DNA of 64,000 nucleotides from JAOPZW01 sp963764585 (GTDB taxonomy: Bacteria; Actinomycetota; Thermoleophilia; Solirubrobacterales; Solirubrobacteraceae). The notes under the pieces are model-generated. The model was not told the DNA's origin and ran no database searches. It worked only from the letters and a program-made list of their open reading frames with translations. Both the position numbers and the translations under genes were made by a program. Below, piece after piece: positions 25,193-32,881 of the stretch. The stretch covers positions 124,001 to 188,000 of the forward strand of contig CAVXTB010000002.1 in NCBI GenBank assembly GCA_963764585.1. The letters are read 5' to 3'. Positions within the stretch are counted from its first letter, which is position 1; each line of letters begins with the position of its first letter.

Positions 25193-26233
25193 CTACGCGA
25201 CGGAAGCCGGCGGGCAGCCGCCGCGCAGCATCGCATCGCCGAGCGATGTTCGCGAGTAGATCACGTGCAGACCGACGCGCGCCTTGCCGACGAGGCCGCT
25301 GCTCTTGAGCACGGCGAGGTGGTCGGCGATGTTGCCTGGCGAGCGGCCGAGCTGAAGGGCCAGCGCGGTCGTGTGCGTCGGCTGGTCCAACGCGTCGAGG
25401 ATCTGGGCGCGGGTCTTGCCGATGAGCCGTCTCAGCCCGCCATGCCGATCGGGGGACGCTGGCGACCACAGCGCCTCTACGCCGCGCGCCGGGTAGCGGA
25501 TGGTGAGCCGTGGCGCTGGCGGAGCGTGCACCGTTGCGATGCGCGGCCACATGAAGGCGGACGGAACGAGCAGAATGCCCGTGTCGTCGAGCGCACGAAG
25601 CTCGCTCCCGTTCTGGCGCACGAGCAACTGACGCCCTTCGAGGGCAAGCGATGGTGCGACGTCCTTCAGAACGGCCGCGAGACCGCGACGGGCCAGCGCC
25701 CGCGACTGGTACAGGATGTCCCGCTCGAGGCAGGCTTCAATCCGAGACCACGATGGCAGGACCAACCCGGTCCAGATCGCGCCGAGCAATTCAGCGAGGC
25801 GCTCGGCCGCGACATCCGAGCGAAGCACGCGCTCCACGTCGCCTCCGATCGGGCCGGTCTCCTGCAGACGACGCTCGATCTCGGCGCGGACGTGCTCCAC
25901 CGGGGTCACACGAATCCGCTCGAGCTCGGCGCCGATCTCGCCCACTGGGCCGCTGGGCGTCGGGCGCAGGAAGTCGGGCGTCGAGCCATCTGCCCGCGTC
26001 AGTGCGAACAGTGGCCGTAGGTCATGCGCGTCGGCGATCCGCTGCAGCGCCGCTCGATGCTGGCGCAGCCAGGCGCTGTGAGCTGCTCGTGCGGCTGGGC
26101 TGGCGATCGCGTGCGCGACCTCGATGACTTCGCTGACGGGGGAGATCGCAAACCGGCAACCGAGCAGGTCGGCAACTGAGAGCTCGAGCGTGACCACGGG
26201 TCTATAGAGACTTCGACCGAGAGCCTCAGTCAT
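25193..26233 (-). CDS. ArsR-like winged-helix regulator with a long N-terminal domain (DUF5937 type)
   Basis: A 346-residue regulator. Residues 1-245 are a sensor-like domain (VADLLGCRFAISPVSEVIEV, typical of DUF5937). The ArsR-type winged helix is at the C-terminus (about 265-335): LIGKTRAQILDALDQPTHTT, recognition helix LGRSPGNIADHLAVLKSSGL and the wing KARVGLHVIYSRT. ATG 26233 was chosen over the upstream frame. It heads the MMPL unit and probably controls it and itself: palindromes lie in its leader and on its promoter. Confidence 0.82.
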   Translation of the reverse strand: MTEALGRSLYRPVVTLELSVADLLGCRFAISPVSEVIEVAHAIASPAARAAHSAWLRQHRAALQRIADAHDLRPLFALTRADGSTPDFLRPTPSGPVGEIGAELERIRVTPVEHVRAEIERRLQETGPIGGDVERVLRSDVAAERLAELLGAIWTGLVLPSWSRIEACLERDILYQSRALARRGLAAVLKDVAPSLALEGRQLLVRQNGSELRALDDTGILLVPSAFMWPRIATVHAPPAPRLTIRYPARGVEALWSPASPDRHGGLRRLIGKTRAQILDALDQPTHTTALALQLGRSPGNIADHLAVLKSSGLVGKARVGLHVIYSRTSLGDAMLRGGCPPASVA

Positions 26234-26251
26234 CGGCCCGTCGCGATGCCT

Positions 26252-26273
26252 CGCCTTGCCGGTCGGCAAGGCG
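26252..26273 (-). repeat. Perfect 10-base inverted repeat in the regulator leader
   Basis: CGCCTTGCCG (26252-26261) and CGGCAAGGCG (26264-26273) with a 2-base centre, 18 bases upstream of the start codon at 26233. It could be an operator or a leader hairpin affecting translation. Confidence 0.55.
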
Positions 26274-26352
26274 GACGTCGGCGGTACAACTGCTGACTGC
26301 TGGCGGCGACATGGGAGCGGCTCTTGGTGCGGGGGAAGGGTGCTAGTGACTG

Positions 26353-26392
26353 CTAACTATGTACAAGTTAGTACCCACTAAACAACTGTCAA
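26353..26392 (-). promoter_or_regulatory. Promoter with overlapping palindromes for the regulator-MMPL unit
   Basis: On the minus strand a consensus -35 TTGACA (26387-26392), a 16-base spacer and -10 TAACTT (26365-26370). CTAACT (26353-26358) and AGTTAG (26366-26371) form a perfect inverted repeat over the -10, and TTAGT/ACTAA forms another within the spacer. The stretch is strikingly AT-rich for this genome. The layout is typical of an autoregulated repressor promoter. Confidence 0.6.
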
Positions 26393-26413
26393 GGGCGGCT
26401 AGCCGTACCTGCG

Positions 26414-26833
26414 CTACTCAAACCAGTAGTCAAGGGTGATGTCGGCGCCCTGGCCGAGCTCCGCGGTGAAGCCTCCGTCACCACGCAGTCCAGCGAGCTC
26501 GCCAGTCCCTGAACCGGGCACGACGGACCACCGGCCGGTGACGCGGGTCCCCGTCAGCGTTCCCTGATCCTGCAGCACGAAGGTGCCGGTGCGGCCCGCG
26601 ATGCTGCCGCTGACGCGTTCTATGCCGACGAAGCTCGCGGCGTCCTCGGACACCTGTGCCTGGAGGAACTCCGCGACCCCGGTGCCCTCGACGTCGCCGG
26701 AGAAGTCCTCCTCGACGTGGATCCGCACCAGCGCGGGGCCCTCGGCTGGTTGGTCGTATGGGCTGGGCTCGTATTTCCGAACGGTGATGGTCCCGGTCGC
26801 GTGACTTGGGTCGCGGGGTGATGCGGTAGTCAT
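26414..26833 (-). CDS. DUF3224 family protein
   Basis: A 139-residue protein from ATG 26833. The sequence follows the DUF3224 pattern of an allene-oxide-cyclase-like barrel: a charged first strand (TGTITVRKYEPSPYD), the stretch VEGTGVAEFLQAQ, SGSIAGRTGTFVLQDQGTLT, and the glycine-rich end GTGELAGLRGDGGF then DITLDYWFE. It is last in the redox operon, 29 bases after the CDGSH-globin protein. Enzyme activity is not known for this family. Confidence 0.8.
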   Translation of the reverse strand: MTTASPRDPSHATGTITVRKYEPSPYDQPAEGPALVRIHVEEDFSGDVEGTGVAEFLQAQVSEDAASFVGIERVSGSIAGRTGTFVLQDQGTLTGTRVTGRWSVVPGSGTGELAGLRGDGGFTAELGQGADITLDYWFE

Positions 26834-26862
26834 TCGTGCTGCTCCCGATGATGGTCGGAGTG

Positions 26863-28647
26863 TCAGGCGCTCATCCCGCTCTGCGTCCAGCGCTCGAGCA
26901 CGTCGACCCACTCCGTCGGCCAGGCGCCGTCGCAGGGCATCGTTCCCGCCTTGACGCGCTCGAGGATCGCCGTGGCGTTGGCGCGGACGTCGTCGTAGGA
27001 CCACAGGTCGAACGCGAACCGCATGGACCGACGGTCACGGCCGCGGAACATGGGCTTGACGTGCGCCGCGAAGGACACCGGCTCGTCAGGTCGCGGCAGC
27101 GTCACGTGCTGCTCGCGCTCCTCGGCCGGTGGCGCCAGGGCCGAGATCCGGCTGCCGGGCGGTCCGGCGGCCGTGTTCCAGTCCCAGTGGGGCATCGGCA
27201 TGTGCGCCGGCGGGCGCGACTCGGTCTGCGAGTTCTCGACGGCCAGGCGCGAGCCCCATTCGATGTACGACTGGAACACCGAGCGGAACTCGGCGTCGTT
27301 GGGCACGCCGGCGTCGTCGGCGGCTCGCAGCAGGGCCGCGACCCACCGGGTGCGGTGCTCCTCGCTGATCTGCTTGCCGATGTGCTGGGAGAGCATCCGC
27401 TCGTAGCCGCCGTACTGTTCGCTGTAGGTCTTCGGACCGCCGAACACCTCCGCGAGCCACGCGGCCACCTTCTGCGGATGGTCCGCGGACATGCTCCCGA
27501 ACAACTGCGCCAGGAGCGGGTCCTGGGGAATGTGCTTCTCGTAGAACAGCCGCGTGAGCCGAGTCAGCGCGGGAAAGCCGCCCATCCACTCGAAGACCGT
27601 CGGGGTGGCGTCGGGATCCGGGAGCGGGTCGTGAAAGTCGACGTACCAATGCATGCCGCTGCAGAACGGCTTGTTCTGCGACTGCCCGCACCGGCACAGC
27701 GCGTAGTGCTCGCGCGACGAGCCGTCCGCGCGCGCGACGTCATCGCCGCGGTGGTCGTGCAATGGCAGGCCGCCCGTGATCCGGTAGGGGCCGTCCCTGG
27801 TCACCTCGATGGTCGGGTCGCGGTGGCCGCGCCAGTCGACCTGCTCGCGCGCCTCGACGCCGTCGATCGCGTAGCTGAGCGCGCCCGATGGGCAATCGCG
27901 GACCGCGCGGATGATCTCGTCCATCCGGCCGGCGCTCGGCGCGACGAACGGCTCCTGATCGGTGCGAAAGGCGGTCGCCAACCGGTCGCTGCACAAGCCC
28001 GAGTGCTGGCAGATGCCTCGGTTGTCGTAGATGGTCACTTGCACCCCGACGTGGGTGTCACGCCGGTCGGGCACGCGGTCGGGGCTCTTCGCGTCGGAGA
28101 AGCCGACGCGCGCGTGGCTGCCGTCGCAGTACGGCTTGATCGCGGAGGCACCGCATCGACACAACGCCGTTTGCGGGCGGACGGGCAGCTCTCGCCCGAG
28201 CCAGTCGCGCAGGCGCTCGGCGTTGGTCACAAGGTATGGGCCGTTGGCGGCCGTGCGGATGTCGCTGGCGAGCGGGGCTTGCAGCTCGCGCAGCTGGGCG
28301 AGCATCTCGTCGACCGCCGGCAGGCCGTCCGTTCCAGCGAAGGCGCAGGCGAGCTCTTGGAGCGCAGCGGTCGCCTCCAACAGCTCGGGCGGGGCGCCCG
28401 GGCGCGATCGAAGCTCGGTCGCGCGGCGGGCCAGATGCCAGAGCGTCGGCGCCTCCGCGACGGCAGCGTCTCGCGCCGGCGATCCGAGGGCGGCCGCGAG
28501 CGGCCGCAGCACCGAGTCGGCGAGCCGACCGGCGGCTGCCGCGAGGCGCTCGCGCTGCGCGTCATCGGCGCTGCTCGTCGCCGCACCAAGAAGCCCTTCG
28601 CGGGCCGAGGCCACCGCCGTGCGCAGCGCGTGCAGATCCGCAGCCAC
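26863..28647 (-). CDS. Multi-domain redox protein: CDGSH - Fer4_19 - CDGSH - truncated haemoglobin - C-terminal CDG domain
   Basis: A 594-residue fusion. Residues 1-155 are helical with no match. CDGSH motif 1 has ligands C163, C165, C174, H178 (CRCGASAIKPYCDGSH). A Fer4_19-type domain (about 200-265) has C213, C219 and C252 (CQHSGLC, DCPSGAL). CDGSH motif 2 has C318, C320, C329, H333. A truncated globin (about 350-470) has LTRLFYEKHIPQDPLLAQLF, proximal H422 (LSQHIGKQIS) and W435. A 70-residue end domain (525-594) is shared with the ferritin-like protein at 21 kb. All Fe-S and haem ligands seem intact, so electrons could pass to haem-bound O2 or NO within one chain. It lies 2 bases after the Rossmann protein in an operon. 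Confidence 0.88.
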   Translation of the reverse strand: MAADLHALRTAVASAREGLLGAATSSADDAQRERLAAAAGRLADSVLRPLAAALGSPARDAAVAEAPTLWHLARRATELRSRPGAPPELLEATAALQELACAFAGTDGLPAVDEMLAQLRELQAPLASDIRTAANGPYLVTNAERLRDWLGRELPVRPQTALCRCGASAIKPYCDGSHARVGFSDAKSPDRVPDRRDTHVGVQVTIYDNRGICQHSGLCSDRLATAFRTDQEPFVAPSAGRMDEIIRAVRDCPSGALSYAIDGVEAREQVDWRGHRDPTIEVTRDGPYRITGGLPLHDHRGDDVARADGSSREHYALCRCGQSQNKPFCSGMHWYVDFHDPLPDPDATPTVFEWMGGFPALTRLTRLFYEKHIPQDPLLAQLFGSMSADHPQKVAAWLAEVFGGPKTYSEQYGGYERMLSQHIGKQISEEHRTRWVAALLRAADDAGVPNDAEFRSVFQSYIEWGSRLAVENSQTESRPPAHMPMPHWDWNTAAGPPGSRISALAPPAEEREQHVTLPRPDEPVSFAAHVKPMFRGRDRRSMRFAFDLWSYDDVRANATAILERVKAGTMPCDGAWPTEWVDVLERWTQSGMSA

Positions 28648-28649
28648 CG

Positions 28650-29273
28650 TTACCGCTTTCGCTCCAGCAGGCGCAGGCCGACGTCTCGGGGCACGCCGGC
28701 ATAGGCGATGCGGACGAGGAGCATCATCGCCGGCTCGACGAGCCGCGCCACTGCGAGCGCACCGGCGTCCACTGGGTGGGCGCCAAGGTCAAGGACAAGG
28801 CGCTCGACCGCCGCCTTGGCCTGGTCGTCGTCGCCACACACGAAGACGCTGGGCGCGAGGCCGCCGTCATAGGCCAGATCGCCGTTGGCAAGCGCCTCGG
28901 CGAACGGTGGGATCGCCGAGACGACGCGCGCGCCGGGCGCGCGGCGTGCCACCTCCTCGGCGGCAGAGGTATCGAACCCGACGGCCAGCCCCGAGAGATC
29001 GGGCTTGAGCGCGTTGACGCACGACCACAGCACCGCGCCGTCGAGCGACCCCGTCTGGGTCAGTGCGGCGTCGATCGCAGAGAACGGGACAGCGAGCGCG
29101 ACGACGTCGGCGTGCGCGGCGGCTTCCGCGTTGGAGGACGCGGCGGCGCCGAGACGCGCGGCCGCTTCGTGCGCCGACGCACCGCCGCCGAACACGACCT
29201 CATGGCCGGACCCGAGCAGGCGGCGGGCGACCGCCGTGCCGAGCGCGCCAGCGCCGATGATCGCGATCCGCAT
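28650..29273 (-). CDS. F420/NADP-dependent oxidoreductase-like Rossmann protein
   Basis: A 207-residue protein from ATG 29273 of the family of NADPH-dependent F420 reductase-like proteins. The dinucleotide loop is IAIIGAGALGTAVARRLL (residues 3-20). The strand ADVVALAVPFSAIDAAL and the later ARVVSAIPPFAEALAN fit the family. It precedes the CDGSH-globin gene by 2 bases, so it may feed electrons to that protein. Whether it uses F420, NADP or both cannot be told from the sequence. Confidence 0.82.
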   Translation of the reverse strand: MRIAIIGAGALGTAVARRLLGSGHEVVFGGGASAHEAAARLGAAASSNAEAAAHADVVALAVPFSAIDAALTQTGSLDGAVLWSCVNALKPDLSGLAVGFDTSAAEEVARRAPGARVVSAIPPFAEALANGDLAYDGGLAPSVFVCGDDDQAKAAVERLVLDLGAHPVDAGALAVARLVEPAMMLLVRIAYAGVPRDVGLRLLERKR

Positions 29274-29333
29274 GGCCGCCGAGGCTAGGGTCCGTGACAC
29301 CGGGCGCAAACACCGATCGGGTCTAGCGCGGTA

Positions 29334-29348
29334 CCGATTGCATATCGG
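29334..29348. promoter_or_regulatory. Inverted repeat in the divergent LysR / redox-operon region
   Basis: CCGAT-TGCAT-ATCGG (29334-29348) lies in the 96-base gap between the divergent genes, and the 8-base palindrome CGGTACCG overlaps its left arm. LysR regulators usually bind such sites between themselves and their target, so this is the best operator candidate. Confidence 0.4.
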
Positions 29349-29369
29349 GGCGGAGTAGTGTGGGCCAAA

Positions 29370-30287
29370 ATGCCCGAGCTTCGCCACCTGCGGTACTTCA
29401 TCGCCGTGGCCGAGGAGCTGAACTTCAGCCGGGCGGCCGAGCGTCTGCACATGGCCCAGCCGCCGCTGAGCGTGGCGATCCGTCAGCTGGAGCAGGAGCT
29501 CGGGACGAATCTGTTCGTGCGGACCAGCCGCGAGGTCAGGCTGACCGAAGCCGGCATGGCGCTGCTCGACGGCGCGCGTCGCACGCTGGCGGAGGCTGAT
29601 GCCGCGGTCGTGGCCACGCAGCGTGCGGCGGCCGGGGCCGTCGGGAGCCTGCACATCGGCTACAGCTGGAGCGCGCGCTTCGAGACCCTGCCGGCGCTCG
29701 GTCAGGCGTTCAGGGATCGCTACCCGGACGTCGAGCTGCTGGCCGAAGAAATGTGGAACGGCCGGATGCCCGTGGCCCTACGAACGCGCACGATCGATGT
29801 CGCGCTTGCCCTCTGCCCAGACGTCGTCGGCGACCTGGCCTACGCGACCGTCCGTAGCGAGCCCGTCGTCGCGCTGCTGTCGTCGAGCCATCGCCTCGCC
29901 TCCGAGGAGGCGGTCGGCCTCGATGCGTTCGCCGACGACGAGTTCCTCCTGTTCCCGCGCGATCTCGCCCCGCGGCTCCACGACGTCATGGTCGGGCTCT
30001 GCCGTACCTCGGGCTTCGAACCCGCCCAGCGCAACGAGTCGTTCCACACCCGCTGGACGATCGGAGCCTGGGAGCCACACACCGTCGGGCTCGTGCCGCA
30101 GTCGGTTTCGCGCGAGCTGCCGGACGGCCTGGTCGCGCTCGCGATCACACCACCTGCGCTGCTCGAGACACAGGTCGTCTGGCGCAGCGGCGATGCGTCG
30201 GCAACCGTGGGTGCGTTCGTTGAGGTCGCTGCCACCGTCTTCGCGCCTGGTGTTGGCCATACCGATCTCGTGTCGGACCAGACGTGA
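29370..30287 (+). CDS. LysR-family transcriptional regulator
   Basis: A 305-residue regulator. The helix-turn-helix (about 3-62) is ELRHLRYFIAVAEELNFSRA, then LHMAQPPLSVAIRQLEQELG. The substrate-binding domain follows (SLHIGYSWSARFETLPALGQ and on; end LVALAITPPALLETQVVW). I chose ATG 29370, which gives the family-standard N-terminus, over GTG 29358. It is divergent from the redox operon and probably its activator. The ligand is unknown. Confidence 0.9.
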   Translation: MPELRHLRYFIAVAEELNFSRAAERLHMAQPPLSVAIRQLEQELGTNLFVRTSREVRLTEAGMALLDGARRTLAEADAAVVATQRAAAGAVGSLHIGYSWSARFETLPALGQAFRDRYPDVELLAEEMWNGRMPVALRTRTIDVALALCPDVVGDLAYATVRSEPVVALLSSSHRLASEEAVGLDAFADDEFLLFPRDLAPRLHDVMVGLCRTSGFEPAQRNESFHTRWTIGAWEPHTVGLVPQSVSRELPDGLVALAITPPALLETQVVWRSGDASATVGAFVEVAATVFAPGVGHTDLVSDQT

Positions 30288-30331
30288 TCGGTGTTGTCCG
30301 CCCTCCCGCGTGAGCCGAGACTCGAAGACGC

Positions 30332-31165
30332 ATGCCGAGCGCCCCGACCATCCATCGCTACCCGGAGCAGCGCGAGGGCGCGTTCGTCAACGCCTACCTG
30401 GTCGAGACCGCTGCGGGCGTCGTCGCGATCGACAGCCTGCTGACCGTGAGCGAGAGCCGTGCGCTGCGCGCGGCGGTGCAGCGGCTCGGCAAGCCGCTGC
30501 GCGCCGTCCTGCTGACGCAGTCGCACCCCGACCACTACGGCGGGTTGACCGAGCTCGTCGCGGGCGACGACGTGCCGATCATCGCGCCACAGGGCGTCAT
30601 CGATGCGATCGCGCGCGACGACGATGCCAAGGAGCAGATCCTGCGCCCGATGTTCGGCGACGAATGGGCGACCAAACGAACGTTCCCGAACACGCCGGTC
30701 CGCGACGGCGAGACGGTCACCGTCGACGGTGCTGGGTTCACGGTGATCGATCTCGGGCCGAGCGAGTCACCGCACGACAGCCCGTGGGTGCTCGGCAGCG
30801 ACGAACGCGTCGTCTTCCTCGGCGATCAGATCTACGACCACAAGCACTGCTTTCTCGCCGATGGCTTCCACGAGCGCTGGCTTGCGAACATCGAGACGCT
30901 CCGCGCCCGCTTCCCGCGCGACGCCGTCTTCCATATCGGACACGGGGGACCGGTCGGCCCGTCCGCGTGGGACTGGCAGCGCGACTACATCGAGGCGTTC
31001 CTTGGCGCCGTCGCGGGCGCCGACTGGGCGAACCCGGAGCTCGGTCACGCGGCGGTCGTCGCCGAGATGAAGCGCTTCCTGCCTACCGATGAGCTGCAGT
31101 TCCTCATGGAGCTCAGCATCGAGCCGGTCGCCGCGCAGCTCGGCCTCACGGCACCCGCCACCTGA
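30332..31165 (+). CDS. MBL-fold metallo-hydrolase
   Basis: A 277-residue metallo-beta-lactamase-fold protein. The metal motif is QSHPDHYGG, i.e. SxHxDH-like with the first His changed to Ser, so one metal site may be altered; other ligands are in LGPSESPHDSPWV, FLGDQIYDHKH and HIGHGGPVG. The start ATG 30332 gives MPSAPTIHRYPEQ; no strong ribosome site is seen. The next frame downstream is a truncated methyltransferase that begins right after this gene's stop. Confidence 0.85.
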   Translation: MPSAPTIHRYPEQREGAFVNAYLVETAAGVVAIDSLLTVSESRALRAAVQRLGKPLRAVLLTQSHPDHYGGLTELVAGDDVPIIAPQGVIDAIARDDDAKEQILRPMFGDEWATKRTFPNTPVRDGETVTVDGAGFTVIDLGPSESPHDSPWVLGSDERVVFLGDQIYDHKHCFLADGFHERWLANIETLRARFPRDAVFHIGHGGPVGPSAWDWQRDYIEAFLGAVAGADWANPELGHAAVVAEMKRFLPTDELQFLMELSIEPVAAQLGLTAPAT

Positions 31166-31837
31166 GCGGCGCTCATCGCATGCGGTCCCGGTTACGTGTC
31201 GGAGGCGGCGGCGGCAAGGGGGGCGCGCCCGGTCGGACTCGACGTTGCCGAGGGGATGATGGAACGGGCACGCCGCCGCTGTCCGAACCTGAGCTTCGTC
31301 GTCGGCGATGCCCTCCAGCTGCCGTTCCCAGACGCTTCCTTCGATGCGGTCACGATGAACTTCGGGATCCTGCACGTGTCACAGCCGCAGCTGGCGCTCG
31401 GCGAGGCCCGCCGGGTCCTGGTGCCGCGCGGACGATTCGCATTCACGACGTGGGTGGCGGAGGGCAACGCCCAGGACGAGATCACCGCTGCCGTTCTCGG
31501 CGAGCACGGGGTCGCGGTCGAGGTCCCAGAGGGCCCAAGCTACTACGTGTTCTCCGAGCTCGACGAGTGCCGCGACGCGCTCGCGACCGCGCGGTTCGAT
31601 CGGGACTCCGTCCGCGTGGAAACCACGACCGTGCAGTGGCGCATCCCGAGCGCAGACCGGCTCTTCGAGGCCCAGCTGCACGCGGGCGTACGCACCGCGG
31701 CGGTCCTGCGAGCGCAGCCGCCTGATCGGCTGGAAGCGATCCAGGCAGCGATGGCCGCCGGCGTGCGCGGCTACGCCGACGGCGACGACTTCGCGCTGCC
31801 GATCGTCGCGCGCGTGTTCGCGGCAAGCGCCGGCTGA
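31166..31837 (+). pseudogene. 5'-truncated class I SAM-dependent methyltransferase
   Basis: The frame is open from the base after the MBL stop. It enters the fold in the middle of motif I (ACGPGYVSEAAAARGARPVG) and then has the rest: GLDVAEGMMERARRRCP, VGDALQLPFPDASFDAVTMN and RRVLVPRGRFAFTTW. The first strand, helix and the usual D-x-G of motif I are missing, and no good start exists; GTG 31196 would cut motif I away. The clean joint with the previous stop suggests a deletion. The C-terminal substrate part looks intact (to FAASAG). Confidence 0.65.
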
Positions 31838-31915
31838 CGACGCGCCTGCGGTTCTGGCGCCGGCACCCGAGCGGCCGGCGATCCCGGCCAACGCGACAGC
31901 AGCGCGCCCGCGGCG

Positions 31916-32119
31916 ATGGTACTCGGCGCGCTGCTCGGCGTCGGCGGCGCCTACATCCTCCTGTTGGCGCTGTATTCCGACGACCTCGGCTATTTGCGTG
32001 ACGTGCCGATCCCCTACCTCGCCCTCGCAGTGATCGGCGTGCCGCTGGCCGCCACCGCGGCCGGCTGGCTCCTCGCCGGCCGCGAGCCCCCTGCGATCGC
32101 CAGGACCGTCATCGAGTGA
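31916..32119 (+). pseudogene. C-terminal fragment of an FtsX-like ABC permease
   Basis: Sixty-seven codons reading VLGALLGVGGAYILLLALYS, then two-helix end VIGVPLAATAAGWLLAGREP and PAIARTVIE. This matches the last two helices and the tail of an FtsX-like permease. There is no ribosome site and the upstream part of the gene is gone, so it is read as a remnant. Confidence 0.55.
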
Positions 32120-32143
32120 CCGACCATCCGCTCCCGAAGACCT

Positions 32144-32881
32144 TCACGCGCCCGTGCGGCGCACGAGCCAGCCGGTCGCGACCAGCGCAGCCGCGGCCCA
32201 GGCGGCGAGCACGGCGAGCCGCGAGCCGAGGCCCGGGACGCCGAGCCACGGGTCGCTGATCGCGGTGATCCCGGACGGCAGGGCGTCGGAGATCGTCTGC
32301 ATCGCGCCGGTCATGGCGCCCTTCGGCGGTCCGCCGCCGCCGAGCAGGTACAGCGGGAAGAAGGCCAGCAGCCCGATTGCCTGCGCCGCGCGGGCAGTCG
32401 GAGCGGCGAGGCCGACCGCGATCCCGAGCAGGACGAGCGTGAGCGTGCCGGCGGTGAACCCGAGCAGGGTCTGTCCCAAGTTCTCGACGCGCGGGATGCC
32501 GTAGGTGGGCGCGGCGAGCAGCAGCACGACGACCGCGGCGATGACGATCAGGCCGCAGGTAACGGCGGCCTGGGCCGCGACGACCTTGGCCGTCGAGATC
32601 CCGAATGCCTCCAGCCTGCGCAGCACGCCGCGTTCGCGGTACGAGGCGAGAGCGACCGGCAGGCCGACGATGGCCAGGGCGATCACCGGCACGCCGATCG
32701 AGGCGGCGACGTAGTAGTCGTCCGGCCGCCGCATTGCGAAGCCGTCGTCGGGCTGGTCGCCGAACACGCCGGCGAGGATGAGCATGCAGAGCGCCGGGAA
32801 CGCGAACGCGAACACGAGCACGGTCCAGTCGCGCACGAGCAGGCGCGCTTCGGTTGCGACGAGTGCGGCAAGACGGGTCAT
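32144..32881 (-). CDS. ABC-2 type permease
   Basis: A 245-residue membrane component of an ABC exporter, with six helices (first VLVFAFAFPALCMLILAGVF; the loop SYRERGVLRRLEAFGIS is typical of ABC-2 permeases; later GTLTLVLLGIAVGLAAP and SRLAVLAAWAAAALVATGWL). The start ATG at 32881 overlaps the ATPase stop (ATGA). With the ATPase and the two-component pair next to it, this is a DrrAB-like exporter, probably for a drug or antimicrobial compound. Confidence 0.88.
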   Translation of the reverse strand: MTRLAALVATEARLLVRDWTVLVFAFAFPALCMLILAGVFGDQPDDGFAMRRPDDYYVAASIGVPVIALAIVGLPVALASYRERGVLRRLEAFGISTAKVVAAQAAVTCGLIVIAAVVVLLLAAPTYGIPRVENLGQTLLGFTAGTLTLVLLGIAVGLAAPTARAAQAIGLLAFFPLYLLGGGGPPKGAMTGAMQTISDALPSGITAISDPWLGVPGLGSRLAVLAAWAAAALVATGWLVRRTGA

